Made by a program: the position numbers and the translations under genes
Notes under the pieces: generated by a model
The model's input: only the letters and a program-made list of their open reading frames with translations
The model's database searches: none
What the model was told of the DNA's origin: nothing
From: Stenotrophomonas daejeonensis
Lineage (GTDB): Bacteria > Pseudomonadota > Gammaproteobacteria > Xanthomonadales > Xanthomonadaceae
Assembly (NCBI RefSeq): GCF_001431505.1
Contig: NZ_LDJP01000022.1
Location: 1 to 64,000 of the forward strand
Length of the DNA stretch: 64,000 nucleotides
Reading direction: 5' to 3'
Shown: in pieces, positions 12,269-19,715 of the stretch
Position numbering within the stretch: position 1 is the stretch's first letter
Layout of the letters: the number at the start of each line of letters is the position of its first letter

Positions 12269-12949
12269 ATGAGAATGCGCTGGATCATCGTCCTGCTGTC
12301 GTCGGCCGTGGCTGGCAGCGCTGCTGCCGAGGGCATCTACATCGAATTCCTGTGGTCGAAGACGCCGCAGGGGGCCATCGCCCGGCAGGAGACGCGCCAG
12401 TTCCTCACCGAGGGCGGCCATGAACATCAGGTCTGCGTGGCCGCCAATGCGAAGGAAACCGACGTGGGCGGCCTGTGGGTCGAATTCCTCGACGCCGATG
12501 GCCGGCGGGTTTCGCTGGAGGAACATGCCGACTACCCAGGCACCAAGCGTTGCTACCCGGCCAACCTCGGCAAGGATGGCGCGCCGGGCGTCTGGACGGC
12601 CAGAGCCCGGCTGGGCGATGGCCGCGCGCAGGAAAGGACGGTCCGCGTCGATCCGCGCATCGAGGATTCGCCCTACCACCTCGAACGCGGCGTTCCCTAC
12701 GTGGCCGGCCGGCCCAACTACGATGGCTCGATCCCGCCGGCCGAATGGAGCGGGCGATTGGTCTGGGCGATGGATGTGGACCCACAGGGCCGGGTGACCC
12801 ATGTGGAGGTGGAAGTCGCCGAGGGCGTGGGCGAGCGTATCCGCGACCGTGCCATCGCCGCCGGCTACCTGAGCCTGTTCCCGCCGGACCCGGCGCGGGC
12901 GGCCACTCCGCTGCGTGCGCGGCGCTCGCTGTCCTTCGCACCGGAATAG
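12269..12949 (+). CDS. Exported hypothetical protein
   Basis: A 226-residue protein with a signal peptide (MRMRWIIVLLSSAVAGSAAA) and no domain that I recognise. The mature part has two beta-rich regions (YIEFLWSKTPQG; GLWVEFLDADGRRV) and a C-terminal segment (MDVDPQGRVTHVEVEVA) resembling TonB-C/energy-transducer-like end domains in rhythm only. ATG 12269 is used because it opens the signal peptide; AGGAG lies upstream at 12251. It follows the czc operon by 55 bp and may be cotranscribed, though nothing links it to metals. Confidence 0.7.
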   Translation: MRMRWIIVLLSSAVAGSAAAEGIYIEFLWSKTPQGAIARQETRQFLTEGGHEHQVCVAANAKETDVGGLWVEFLDADGRRVSLEEHADYPGTKRCYPANLGKDGAPGVWTARARLGDGRAQERTVRVDPRIEDSPYHLERGVPYVAGRPNYDGSIPPAEWSGRLVWAMDVDPQGRVTHVEVEVAEGVGERIRDRAIAAGYLSLFPPDPARAATPLRARRSLSFAPE

Positions 12950-12986
12950 GAAGCGAGGGCACCTCACGGCCTGCTCTGTGGACAAC

Positions 12987-13015
12987 TTGCAAGGCGCCTT
13001 GCGCTGCCGCATAAT
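12987..13015 (+). promoter_or_regulatory. Predicted sigma-70 promoter of rpmB-rpmG
   Basis: TTGCAA (12987-12992), a 17-base spacer and CATAAT (13010-13015) form a good sigma-70 promoter. Transcription would start near 13022 and give a leader of about 160 bases before rpmB. The leader is GC-rich; no protein gene is seen in 12950-13182. Confidence 0.7.
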
Positions 13016-13182
13016 GCGCGGCTCGCTGTGTCCGGTTCAGTCCGGGCGGCGGTGCCGGGAGCACGTCCCCGCACAGCCCAACGCCGGCGTGACCCTTGAT
13101 TCCCATGACGTGTGGCGGGCGACCGCCGGGGCCGCCGTCTTTCTGGCCAAGGAAGACACAACCGACATTACCGAGGTGCGCA

Positions 13183-13419
13183 ATGTCCCGAGTTTGCCAA
13201 GTTTCCGGCAAGAAGGTGCAGACGGGTAACAACGTCTCGCACGCCAACAACAAGACCCGCCGTCGCTTCCAGCCGAACCTGCACGAGCGCCGTTTCTGGG
13301 TCGCCAGCGAGAACCGCTGGGTCAAGCTTCGTGTTTCCGCGCACGCGTTGCGCACCATCGACAAGAACGGCATCGATTCCGTTCTGGCTGAGCTGCGTGC
13401 TCGTGGCGAAAAGGTCTGA
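13183..13419 (+). CDS. rpmB: 50S ribosomal protein L28
   Basis: 78 residues, full length for L28: [20 protein letters not shown] at the start, then [15 protein letters not shown] and a basic C-terminus ([10 protein letters not shown]). It is a large-subunit protein without the paired Cys motifs of the zinc-binding form. Start ATG 13183 is fixed by the conserved N-terminus. The longer frame from 13096 is leader. rpmG follows after 13 bases, the usual proteobacterial pair. Confidence 0.97.
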   Translation: MSRVCQVSGKKVQTGNNVSHANNKTRRRFQPNLHERRFWVASENRWVKLRVSAHALRTIDKNGIDSVLAELRARGEKV

Positions 13420-13432
13420 GGAGTAAACAATC

Positions 13433-13597
13433 ATGGCAGGCAAGCGCGACAAGATCCGTCTGATTTCCTCGGCCGGCACCGGCCACTTCTACACGACGGA
13501 CAAGAACAAGAAGAACACCCCCGGGAAGATGGAATTCCTGAAGTACGACCCGGTCGTTCGCAAGCACGTGTTGTACAAGGAAGGCAAGATCAAGTAA
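13433..13597 (+). CDS. rpmG: 50S ribosomal protein L33
   Basis: 54 residues, the normal size of L33: [20 protein letters not shown], then [19 protein letters not shown] and the C-terminal [11 protein letters not shown]. It is the Cys-free form. GAGGAG precedes the ATG at good spacing. It ends the rpmB-rpmG operon and is followed by a hairpin terminator. Confidence 0.97.
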   Translation: MAGKRDKIRLISSAGTGHFYTTDKNKKNTPGKMEFLKYDPVVRKHVLYKEGKIK

Positions 13598-13629
13598 TCC
13601 GTGAGGATTGCCATCTGCCGTTTCGCATG

Positions 13630-13655
13630 AAGCCCGCCGCAAGGCGGGTTTCGTG
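13630..13655 (+). terminator. Terminator after rpmG
   Basis: CCCGCC and GGCGGG pair around a GCAA loop, followed by a T-rich run (TTTCGTGTTT). It sits 33 bp after the rpmG stop. Confidence 0.75.
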
Positions 13656-13735
13656 TTTCAGGAAGGTGAAAACCGGTGGCCGTCGTTGCCATCAGCACAT
13701 GCGCCGCTGGCATCAGGCTTTCCGCCGGCATCGCC

Positions 13736-13741
13736 TACAAT
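13736..13741 (+). promoter_or_regulatory. -10 hexamer giving a probable leaderless mRNA
   Basis: TACAAT ends six bases before the ATG at 13748, so the expected start of transcription is the A of the start codon. No Shine-Dalgarno is present. The -35 region is weak. Confidence 0.5.
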
Positions 13742-13747
13742 CGGCCG

Positions 13748-15124
13748 ATGACGATTTCCGACCAGCCGCAGGCCTGCGACGTCGCGATCATCGGCGGCGG
13801 CGCCGCCGGCACGCTCGCCGCGATCGGCGTGCTGCGTGCCGCCACTGCCGCACTGCGGGTGGTGATCGTCGAGCCGCAGTTGCCGCTCGGCCGCGGCGTG
13901 GCCTATGCCACGCGCCATCCCGAGCACCTGCTCAACGTGCCGGCTGGCAAGATGAGCGGTTTTCCCGACCGTCCCGACGATTTCCTCGACTACCTGGTCG
14001 AGCAGCGCGCATTCCCGCAGCTGCAGCGCGACGCGCTGGCGCGGACCTTCGTGCCGCGGCTGCACTACGCCGGCTACCTGCGCCGGCGCCTGCAGCAGGC
14101 GGTGGACGCCAGCCCGGCGCAGCTGGATGTCCGCGCCGGCCGCGTGGTGGCGCTGGAACGGCATGCCGATGGCGTCGTGCTGCAGCTGGATTCGGGCCAG
14201 CCGCTGCTGGCCGGCCGCGTGGCGCTGTGCAGCGGCAATGCGCTGCGGCCGCTGCCGGCGCGCGGTGCCGGCGCGGTGGCGGCGGGCAAGCGCGTCGAAG
14301 CCTGGGATTTCGACGCGGTGCGCGGCATCCCCACGAACGCGGACGTGGCCATCGTCGGCTCCGGCCTGAGCATGGCCGACAGCGTGGTGTCGCTGGCCGC
14401 GGCGGGGCACAAAGGCCATGTCCACGTGCTGTCGCGCCACGCGCTGCTGCCCCTGCCGCACGCCGCCGGCCCGGCCGCCGACTACGACCCGCAACCGCTG
14501 CTGGCGATGCCCTTGCGCCAACGCCTGCGCATGCTGCGCCGCCATGCCGCCGAGGCGGCGCTGCGCGGCATCCCGTGGCAGAACGTGATGGAGCGCATCC
14601 GGCCGTTGGGGCAGGCGTTGTGGCAGTCGCTGACGCCCGACGACCAGCGCCGCTTCCTGCGCCACGTGGTGCGTTACTGGGACGTGCATCGCCACCGCAT
14701 TGCCGTTCCGGTACATGCGCAGCTGATGGAGCTGCGCCGGCAGGGTCGCCTGCACCTGCATCGCGGGCGGCTGGAGACGGTGGTCGCCGAAGGCGCCTGC
14801 GTGCACCTGGTGGCGCTCGACCCGCGGCGCTGCCCGTTCCAGCTGGACGTGCAATGCGTCATCAACGCCACCGGCGTGGAAATGCGCGCGCAGGCCATGC
14901 GCAACCCGCTGCTGCAGCAACTGCTGGGCAGCGGCATCGCCCGCCCCGGCCCGCACGGCATCGGCGTCGACAGCAGTGCCGACGGCAGCCTGCTCGACGC
15001 CGAGGGCGTGGCCGACGCCCGCATTCGGGTCGTCGGTAGCCTGCGCATCGGCACCCTGTGGGAAAGTCTGGCGATACCGGAGTTGCGGGTACAGGCTGAC
15101 GACGTCGCCCATCGTTTTGTTTAG
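13748..15124 (+). CDS. FAD/NAD(P)-binding protein (HpnW/YdhS-like)
   Basis: A 458-residue flavoprotein with N-terminal CDVAIIGGGAAGTLAAIGV (dinucleotide GxGxxG), LGRGVAYATRHPEHLLNVPA, a second nucleotide site NADVAIVGSGLSMADSV, and a C-terminal INATGVE. This order matches the FAD-NAD(P)-binding family (PF13454) that includes uncharacterised YdhS-like oxidoreductases. Substrate unknown; cytoplasmic. ATG 13748 is chosen because the Rossmann motif follows soon and TACAAT sits six bases upstream; the longer frame from 13676 would lie over that promoter. It is followed by a strong bidirectional terminator. Confidence 0.85.
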   Translation: MTISDQPQACDVAIIGGGAAGTLAAIGVLRAATAALRVVIVEPQLPLGRGVAYATRHPEHLLNVPAGKMSGFPDRPDDFLDYLVEQRAFPQLQRDALARTFVPRLHYAGYLRRRLQQAVDASPAQLDVRAGRVVALERHADGVVLQLDSGQPLLAGRVALCSGNALRPLPARGAGAVAAGKRVEAWDFDAVRGIPTNADVAIVGSGLSMADSVVSLAAAGHKGHVHVLSRHALLPLPHAAGPAADYDPQPLLAMPLRQRLRMLRRHAAEAALRGIPWQNVMERIRPLGQALWQSLTPDDQRRFLRHVVRYWDVHRHRIAVPVHAQLMELRRQGRLHLHRGRLETVVAEGACVHLVALDPRRCPFQLDVQCVINATGVEMRAQAMRNPLLQQLLGSGIARPGPHGIGVDSSADGSLLDAEGVADARIRVVGSLRIGTLWESLAIPELRVQADDVAHRFV

Positions 15125-15195
15125 CAAGGTGCTTGGTGGCGTCGTTCGCAGGATTGGCGTGGCATCAGACAAGTCAGATGCATGGGCATGAAAAA

Positions 15196-15229
15196 GGAAA
15201 CGCCGGATGTCATTACATCCGGCGTTTCC
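15196..15229. terminator. Bidirectional terminator between convergent genes
   Basis: A 15-bp perfect inverted repeat (15196-15210 and 15215-15229) around a CATT loop, with A and T runs at both ends. It serves the FAD protein (+) and the small secreted protein (-). Confidence 0.85.
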
Positions 15230-15281
15230 ATCATCGCGGTTATACCGGGAACAAGCGGAGATCCCAGCATTGGCACAAGGG

Positions 15282-15770
15282 TCAATACCGGCTGAGCGGT
15301 TCTTTGATGCCTGGAGCATCACCTCTCACGTAAAAGGGCCTGATGCGCTGGATGAATTCGGCATTGTTATCCGATTCTGACGCCAACATGGGATGTTGTT
15401 CGTCGGTGTTTGCCCAGTACCAGCTACCTTTTGGCAATTCCTTCGAAGAGACGTGCAAAAACTGCACGGTCACGTGGTCATCATCTACAGGGATGACTTC
15501 CATGGCCATGTGGGCCAGGAACTGATCGCGGACAGGGTGGACCTGCATGTGATTGACGATGCTGGTATGCAGGAGATGATCCAAGGCATCCGGAAGCTTG
15601 ATGGCGGGAGAAATCCTAGTTGCGTCACCTTGGGCATCCACCTCCACCAGAACAGAAATGGTGGTGCGATAGCCATCGACACTGCTGTGGTGTGGTTGTT
15701 CCGTGGAAAGGGCGCTGCCAGCTGCAGTCAATGCCAGAGTGCCAATCAATGTGGCTATCTTTCTGTTCAT
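15282..15770 (-). CDS. Exported orphan protein of lower GC
   Basis: A 162-residue protein with a signal peptide (MNRKIATLIGTLALTAAGSA) and no recognised domain. The body contains ISVLVEVDAQGDATRIS and a His-containing middle (VNHMQVHPVRD). The segment resembles the small TonB-C-like exported proteins of the group, but similarity is weak. Codon use is visibly less GC-rich than its neighbours, and it lies beside an IS remnant, so recent gain is possible. The start is fixed by the signal peptide. Confidence 0.65.
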   Translation of the reverse strand: MNRKIATLIGTLALTAAGSALSTEQPHHSSVDGYRTTISVLVEVDAQGDATRISPAIKLPDALDHLLHTSIVNHMQVHPVRDQFLAHMAMEVIPVDDDHVTVQFLHVSSKELPKGSWYWANTDEQHPMLASESDNNAEFIQRIRPFYVRGDAPGIKEPLSRY

Positions 15771-16122
15771 GTTTCTTCTCCAGCCAGCTATTTAAAGGGG
15801 AACCCCATCGGATACATGCTGCGCATGTGTGACGAATCTCATGATTCGAATGAATGCGCGGTGAATGGTCCATGATGACAGTGTGAGCTTGGTAGCCTCC
15901 AAACCGCGCCAGTATCCGCAGGATCGGGCATTGCATTGCATCGCTCAACGAAGCGCGTGGCATGCCTGCCCATGACATCTTCACGTCGAGCTTTCACCAA
16001 CAAGACTGTTTGCGAGATATGCGAAACATCATCCCGTGGCTGATTCAGGGGGGGCTTGTGTGCCGCATTGGCCCCGGAGATTCCTGTCTCGGTATAGTGC
16101 CGCCGCTCCCCGGGAGCTGAAT
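15771..16122. other. Lower-GC intergenic region without a supported gene
   Basis: No convincing coding frame is seen. It should hold the promoter of the minus-strand secreted protein and, near 16092-16097, a TATAGT -10-like box for a short plus-strand reading frame at 16123. Confidence 0.6.
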
Positions 16123-16185
16123 ATGGAAATGAAGAAGCAGGCGAAGTGTGGCGTCGCCAGTGGCTGTGTAGAGTCTGTAATTTGA
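16123..16185 (+). pseudogene. Start of a small gene apparently interrupted by an IS256-type element
   Basis: ATG 16123 has a good ribosome-binding site (GGGAG, 16112-16116) and encodes MEMKKQAKCGVASGCVESVI before a stop. TATAGT lies about 30 bp upstream. The frame changes character at about 16170, where sequence resembling an IS256-family end begins. It may be the 5' stump of a gene cut by the insertion, or a chance frame. No family is recognised. Confidence 0.35.
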
Positions 16186-16550
16186 ACTGTGTAACTGCCT
16201 TTAAGACAATGCGGCGACGGGCCGTGAGGAGCAGGCATGGTGGAGCTGGACGAGTCGATGCTGGAGGTGTCGACGGCCGCTTGCTAGACGCCGGGCGACG
16301 TGAAGAAGCTGTTCTCGCAGATGCTCCAGCACATGATCAATCGCTCGCTGGAAGCGGAGATGCAGGTACATGTGGGCCACGAGTGGTCTGGTGCCTCGGG
16401 CGGTAACCCACGCAACTGCAAGATGATGCGCAGCATGGTCGGGGAGCTGCAAATCGACACGCCACGTGACCGCGAGTGCACCTTCGAACCGCAACTGGTC
16501 AAGAAGCGGCAGGTATGGTTGGCCGGGATGGAGGAGAAAATATACGCCAA
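16170..16550 (+). mobile_element. IS256-family insertion sequence remnant (left part only)
   Basis: The segment holds a probable left end (GAGTCTGTAATTTGAACTGT from 16171), a ribosome-binding site GAGGAG (16226-16231) and the N-terminal part of a Mutator/IS256 transposase. The rest of the transposase and the right end are absent; uvrD begins directly after. The left boundary is inferred. Confidence 0.7.
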
Positions 16551-16560
16551 CGCAGCCGCT
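16237..16560 (+). pseudogene. IS256-family transposase, truncated
   Basis: About 108 of an expected 400 residues remain. The family N-domain is recognisable: LFSQMLQHMINRSLEAEMQ, then a degenerate GxxRNxK-like stretch (SGGNPRNCKMM), VGELQIDTPRDRECTFEPQL and VKKRQVWLAGMEEKI. There is a stop codon (TAG, 16285-16287) after residue 16, and the catalytic domain is missing entirely. It cannot encode an active transposase. Confidence 0.8.
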
Positions 16561-16565
16561 AAAAT
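16519..16565 (+). promoter_or_regulatory. Candidate uvrD promoters inside the IS remnant
   Basis: TTGGCC (16519-16524), 16 bases, TATACG (16541-16546) form one candidate. TAAAAT (16560-16565) ends six bases before the uvrD ATG and would give a leaderless mRNA. Either way, the promoter lies in or at the edge of the IS256 fragment. Confidence 0.4.
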
Positions 16566-16571
16566 ACCTCA

Positions 16572-18761
16572 ATGGATGTTTCCCACCTGCTCGACGGGCT
16601 GAACCCGGCCCAGCGCGAGGCCGTTTCCGCGCCTCCCGGTCATTACCTGATCCTCGCCGGCGCCGGTTCCGGCAAGACCCGCGTGCTCACCCACCGCATC
16701 GCCTGGCTGCACGAGGTGCATGGCGTGCCGACCCACGGCATCTTCGCGGTGACCTTCACCAACAAGGCCGCCGGCGAGATGCGCCAGCGCATCGACCTGC
16801 AGCTGCGCAACGGTGCGCGTGGCATGTGGATCGGCACCTTCCACGGCCTGGCACACCGCCTGCTGCGTTTGCACTGGGCAGATGCGAAGCTGCCCGAAGC
16901 CTTCCAGGTGATGGATTCGGACGACCAGCTGCGGCTGGTCAAGCGCGTGGTGCAGGCGCTGGAACTGGACGACGGCAAGTTCCCGCACAAGCAGATCGCG
17001 TGGTGGATCAACCAGCAGAAGGACGAGGGCCGCCGCCCGCAGCACATCCAGCCCGAGCCGCACGACGCGTGGCTGGAGACGATGCGCCAGTGCTATATCG
17101 AGTACCAGCAGCGCTGCGACCGCGCCGGGCTGCTGGACTTCGCCGAACTGCTGCTGCGCGCGCACGAACTGCTGCGCGACAACCCGGCGTTGCTGGCGCA
17201 TTACCGCACGCGCTTCGGCGAGATTCTCGTCGACGAGTTCCAGGACACCAACGCCATCCAGTACGCCTTCGTGCGGGTGCTGGCCGGCGACTCGGGCAAC
17301 GTGTTCGTGGTCGGCGACGACGACCAGGCGATCTATGGCTGGCGCGGCGCCAAGGTCGAGAACGTGCAGCAGTTCCTGAAGGATTTCCCCGGCGCGCAGA
17401 CCATCCGCCTCGAACAGAACTACCGTTCCAGCGCCAACATCCTGGGTGCCGCCAACGCGGTGATCGCGCACAACCCCGGCCGCATCGGCAAGCAGCTGTG
17501 GACCGACAGCGGCGACGGCGAACCGATCGACCTGTTCGCGGCCTACAACGAGATGGACGAGGCGCGCTACCTGGTCGAGCGCGCGCGGCAGTGGGTGCGC
17601 GACGGCGGCAGCTATGGCGACATCGCCGTGCTGTACCGCTCCAACGCGCAGTCGCGCGCCTTTGAAGAAGCTTTGCTCAGCGAACAGGTGCCGTACCGCG
17701 TGTATGGCGGCATGCGCTTCTTCGAGCGCGCCGAGGTCAAGGACGCGCTGGCCTACCTGCGGCTGCTGACCAACCGCAACGACGATGCCGCGTTCGAGCG
17801 CGCGGTCAACACGCCCACCCGCGGCATCGGCGAGCGCACGCTGGACGAGGTGCGGCGCATCGCCCGCGCGCAGGCCGTGTCGTTGTGGGAAGCGGCGATG
17901 CTGGCCACGCAGGGCAACGACCTCACGTCGCGCGCGAAGAACGCGCTGGCCGGCTTCCTCAACCTGATCCAGCAGATCGGCGGCGAAACCGCGCAGATGA
18001 CGCTGGCCGAGCGCATCGACCACGTGCTGGTGCGCTCGGCGCTGCGCGAGCACTGGAGCAAGGAAAGCCGCAATACGCTGGATTCGGAATCGCGCAGCGA
18101 CAACCTCGACGAACTGGTGTCGGTGGCCTCGCGCTTCATCCAGCGCGACGAGGACGAGGAGGGCGCCGCCGACATGAGCGAACTGGTCGCGTTCCTGTCC
18201 TATGCCTCGCTGGAGGCCGGCGAAGGCCAGGCGCAGGCCGGCGAGGACGGCGTGCAGCTGATGACCCTGCATTCGGCCAAGGGACTGGAGTTCCCGCTGG
18301 TGTTCCTCGCGGGCATGGAGGAGGGCCTGTTCCCCGGTGCGCGTTCGCTGGAGGAAAGCGGGCGGCTGGAGGAGGAACGGCGGCTGGCCTACGTCGGCAT
18401 CACCCGTGCCCGGCAGAAGCTGGTGCTGGGCTATGCCGAATCGCGCCGCATCCACGGCCAGGACAACTACAGCCTGCCTTCGCGCTTCCTGCGCGAGATC
18501 CCGCGCGAGCTGCTCAACGAAGTGCGGCCCAAGGTGCAGGTCTCGCGCCCGGCCTCGCTCGGCGCCAGCCGCGTGGCCGGCCACGCCGCGCTGGAAGCGC
18601 CGCCGCTGAAGCTCGGTGCGCTGGTCACCCACCCGAAGTTCGGCGAAGGCATGGTCACCGACTACGAGGGCAGCGGCGCCCACGCTCGGGTACAGGTGGA
18701 GTTCGCCGAGGCCGGCAGCAAGTGGCTGGTGATGGCCTACGCCAACCTGACCGCGCTGTGA
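16572..18761 (+). CDS. uvrD: DNA helicase II UvrD
   Basis: A 729-residue superfamily 1A 3'-5' helicase, normal length for UvrD. Motifs in order: Q motif LNPAQREAV; Walker A AGAGSGKT (residues 29-36); TFTNKAAGEM; Walker B VDEFQDTN (about 220); GDDDQAIYGWRGA; QNYRSSANIL (about 282); VYGGMRFFERAEVKDALAYL; LMTLHSAKGLEFPLVF; VGITRARQKL. It acts in nucleotide excision repair, mismatch repair and removal of RecA filaments. The C-terminal tail with its basic linker and tudor-like end (VTHPKFGEGMV) is present. ATG 16572 starts the conserved N-terminus. The last 25 bases overlap the converging AraC gene. Confidence 0.97.
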   Translation: MDVSHLLDGLNPAQREAVSAPPGHYLILAGAGSGKTRVLTHRIAWLHEVHGVPTHGIFAVTFTNKAAGEMRQRIDLQLRNGARGMWIGTFHGLAHRLLRLHWADAKLPEAFQVMDSDDQLRLVKRVVQALELDDGKFPHKQIAWWINQQKDEGRRPQHIQPEPHDAWLETMRQCYIEYQQRCDRAGLLDFAELLLRAHELLRDNPALLAHYRTRFGEILVDEFQDTNAIQYAFVRVLAGDSGNVFVVGDDDQAIYGWRGAKVENVQQFLKDFPGAQTIRLEQNYRSSANILGAANAVIAHNPGRIGKQLWTDSGDGEPIDLFAAYNEMDEARYLVERARQWVRDGGSYGDIAVLYRSNAQSRAFEEALLSEQVPYRVYGGMRFFERAEVKDALAYLRLLTNRNDDAAFERAVNTPTRGIGERTLDEVRRIARAQAVSLWEAAMLATQGNDLTSRAKNALAGFLNLIQQIGGETAQMTLAERIDHVLVRSALREHWSKESRNTLDSESRSDNLDELVSVASRFIQRDEDEEGAADMSELVAFLSYASLEAGEGQAQAGEDGVQLMTLHSAKGLEFPLVFLAGMEEGLFPGARSLEESGRLEEERRLAYVGITRARQKLVLGYAESRRIHGQDNYSLPSRFLREIPRELLNEVRPKVQVSRPASLGASRVAGHAALEAPPLKLGALVTHPKFGEGMVTDYEGSGAHARVQVEFAEAGSKWLVMAYANLTAL

Positions 18762-19591
18762 GCAGCCACGGTGCTGCGGTAGCGTGAGGGCGGTTGCCGG
18801 TAGCGGTTGCTGAAGGCGCGCGAGAAGCTGCAGCAACTGTCGAAGCCGCAGGCCTGGCCGATGTCGGAAACCGACAGCGGCGTGGAAGCCAGCAGGCGGC
18901 AGGCGCGTTCCAGCCGCAGGCGGTGGTTGGCGGCCAATGGGCTTTCCCGGTACAGCGACTGGAAGGTCTTGGCGAAATGGCAGACCGACAGGCTGCTCAG
19001 TTCCGCCAGCTCCGCCAGCCGCACCGTGCGGTGGGCGTTGCCTTCGAGGAACAGCCAGGTGCGCTGCAGCCGCGCCAGCACCTGCAGCTTGCGCTGCCGG
19101 CTGCGGCCCGGGCAGCGTGCGAGCAGGCCGGCGATGTCGGCCTGCCGGGGTGCCAGGAACGCCAGCAGTACCCGCAGGCAGCGCTGGCGGCGCTCGCCGG
19201 TGGCTTGCGTGCCCTGCCGCCACAGGCGCAGCAGGCTGCGCAGTTCGGCGGCCGGCAGCCGGCAGCGACCCGGCAAGGGGGCGGCCCCGGCGTCCCGTGC
19301 GGCCTGCTCCCAGTCCGCGGCCGGCACCGTGATGCCGAGCAGCAGGCCGCCGCGGCCGGCCTGCACCTGCGGCGCCGAGTCGCGCTCGAACACCACCCAG
19401 TCGCCGCGCTGCAGTTGGAACACGCCTTCGCGGGCATCGATGCGCGAGCCGCCGCGCATCTGCAGGCACAGCACCACCGACTGGCCGGGCAACTGCAGGT
19501 TGCCCAGCCGCGACACCGCGAACCAGCGCGGCCCGGTGGGAACGGGATGGTCGTGGGTGGCGCCGCGATCGGCGGTCAGGATGTCGAGCAT
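18737..19591 (-). CDS. AraC-family transcriptional regulator
   Basis: 284 residues: an N-terminal cupin-like sensing region (VLCLQMRGGSRIDAREGVF, LQRGDWVVFERDS) and a C-terminal AraC DNA-binding domain. The latter has two helix-turn-helix units (RLAELAELSSLSVCHFAKTF; and SVSDIGQACGFDSCCSFSRA, with FSNRYRQPPSRYR). The inducer is unknown. ATG 19591 opens the protein; the longer upstream frame overlaps intergenic DNA. It lies 124 bp downstream of the CadC-like regulator on the same strand. Its end overlaps the uvrD end by 25 bases in convergent orientation. Confidence 0.88.
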   Translation of the reverse strand: MLDILTADRGATHDHPVPTGPRWFAVSRLGNLQLPGQSVVLCLQMRGGSRIDAREGVFQLQRGDWVVFERDSAPQVQAGRGGLLLGITVPAADWEQAARDAGAAPLPGRCRLPAAELRSLLRLWRQGTQATGERRQRCLRVLLAFLAPRQADIAGLLARCPGRSRQRKLQVLARLQRTWLFLEGNAHRTVRLAELAELSSLSVCHFAKTFQSLYRESPLAANHRLRLERACRLLASTPLSVSDIGQACGFDSCCSFSRAFSNRYRQPPSRYRSTVAAHSAVRLA

Positions 19592-19715
19592 GGTCGGAAG
19601 CCTCGTCCGGGACAGGCTTCCTGTTTGCCCGCGACGGCGCGGGAAGTTCGCAGGATCGGATGATTTCGCGCTGAAATCGAACTGACGCGGGGATGAAAAA
19701 AATATTGCGGCCGGT

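Noticed and set aside
15625-15984. 119-codon minus-strand frame partly over the exported orphan gene
   Set aside because: It overlaps the signal-peptide end of the better supported gene in another frame and has no ribosome-binding site or family match.
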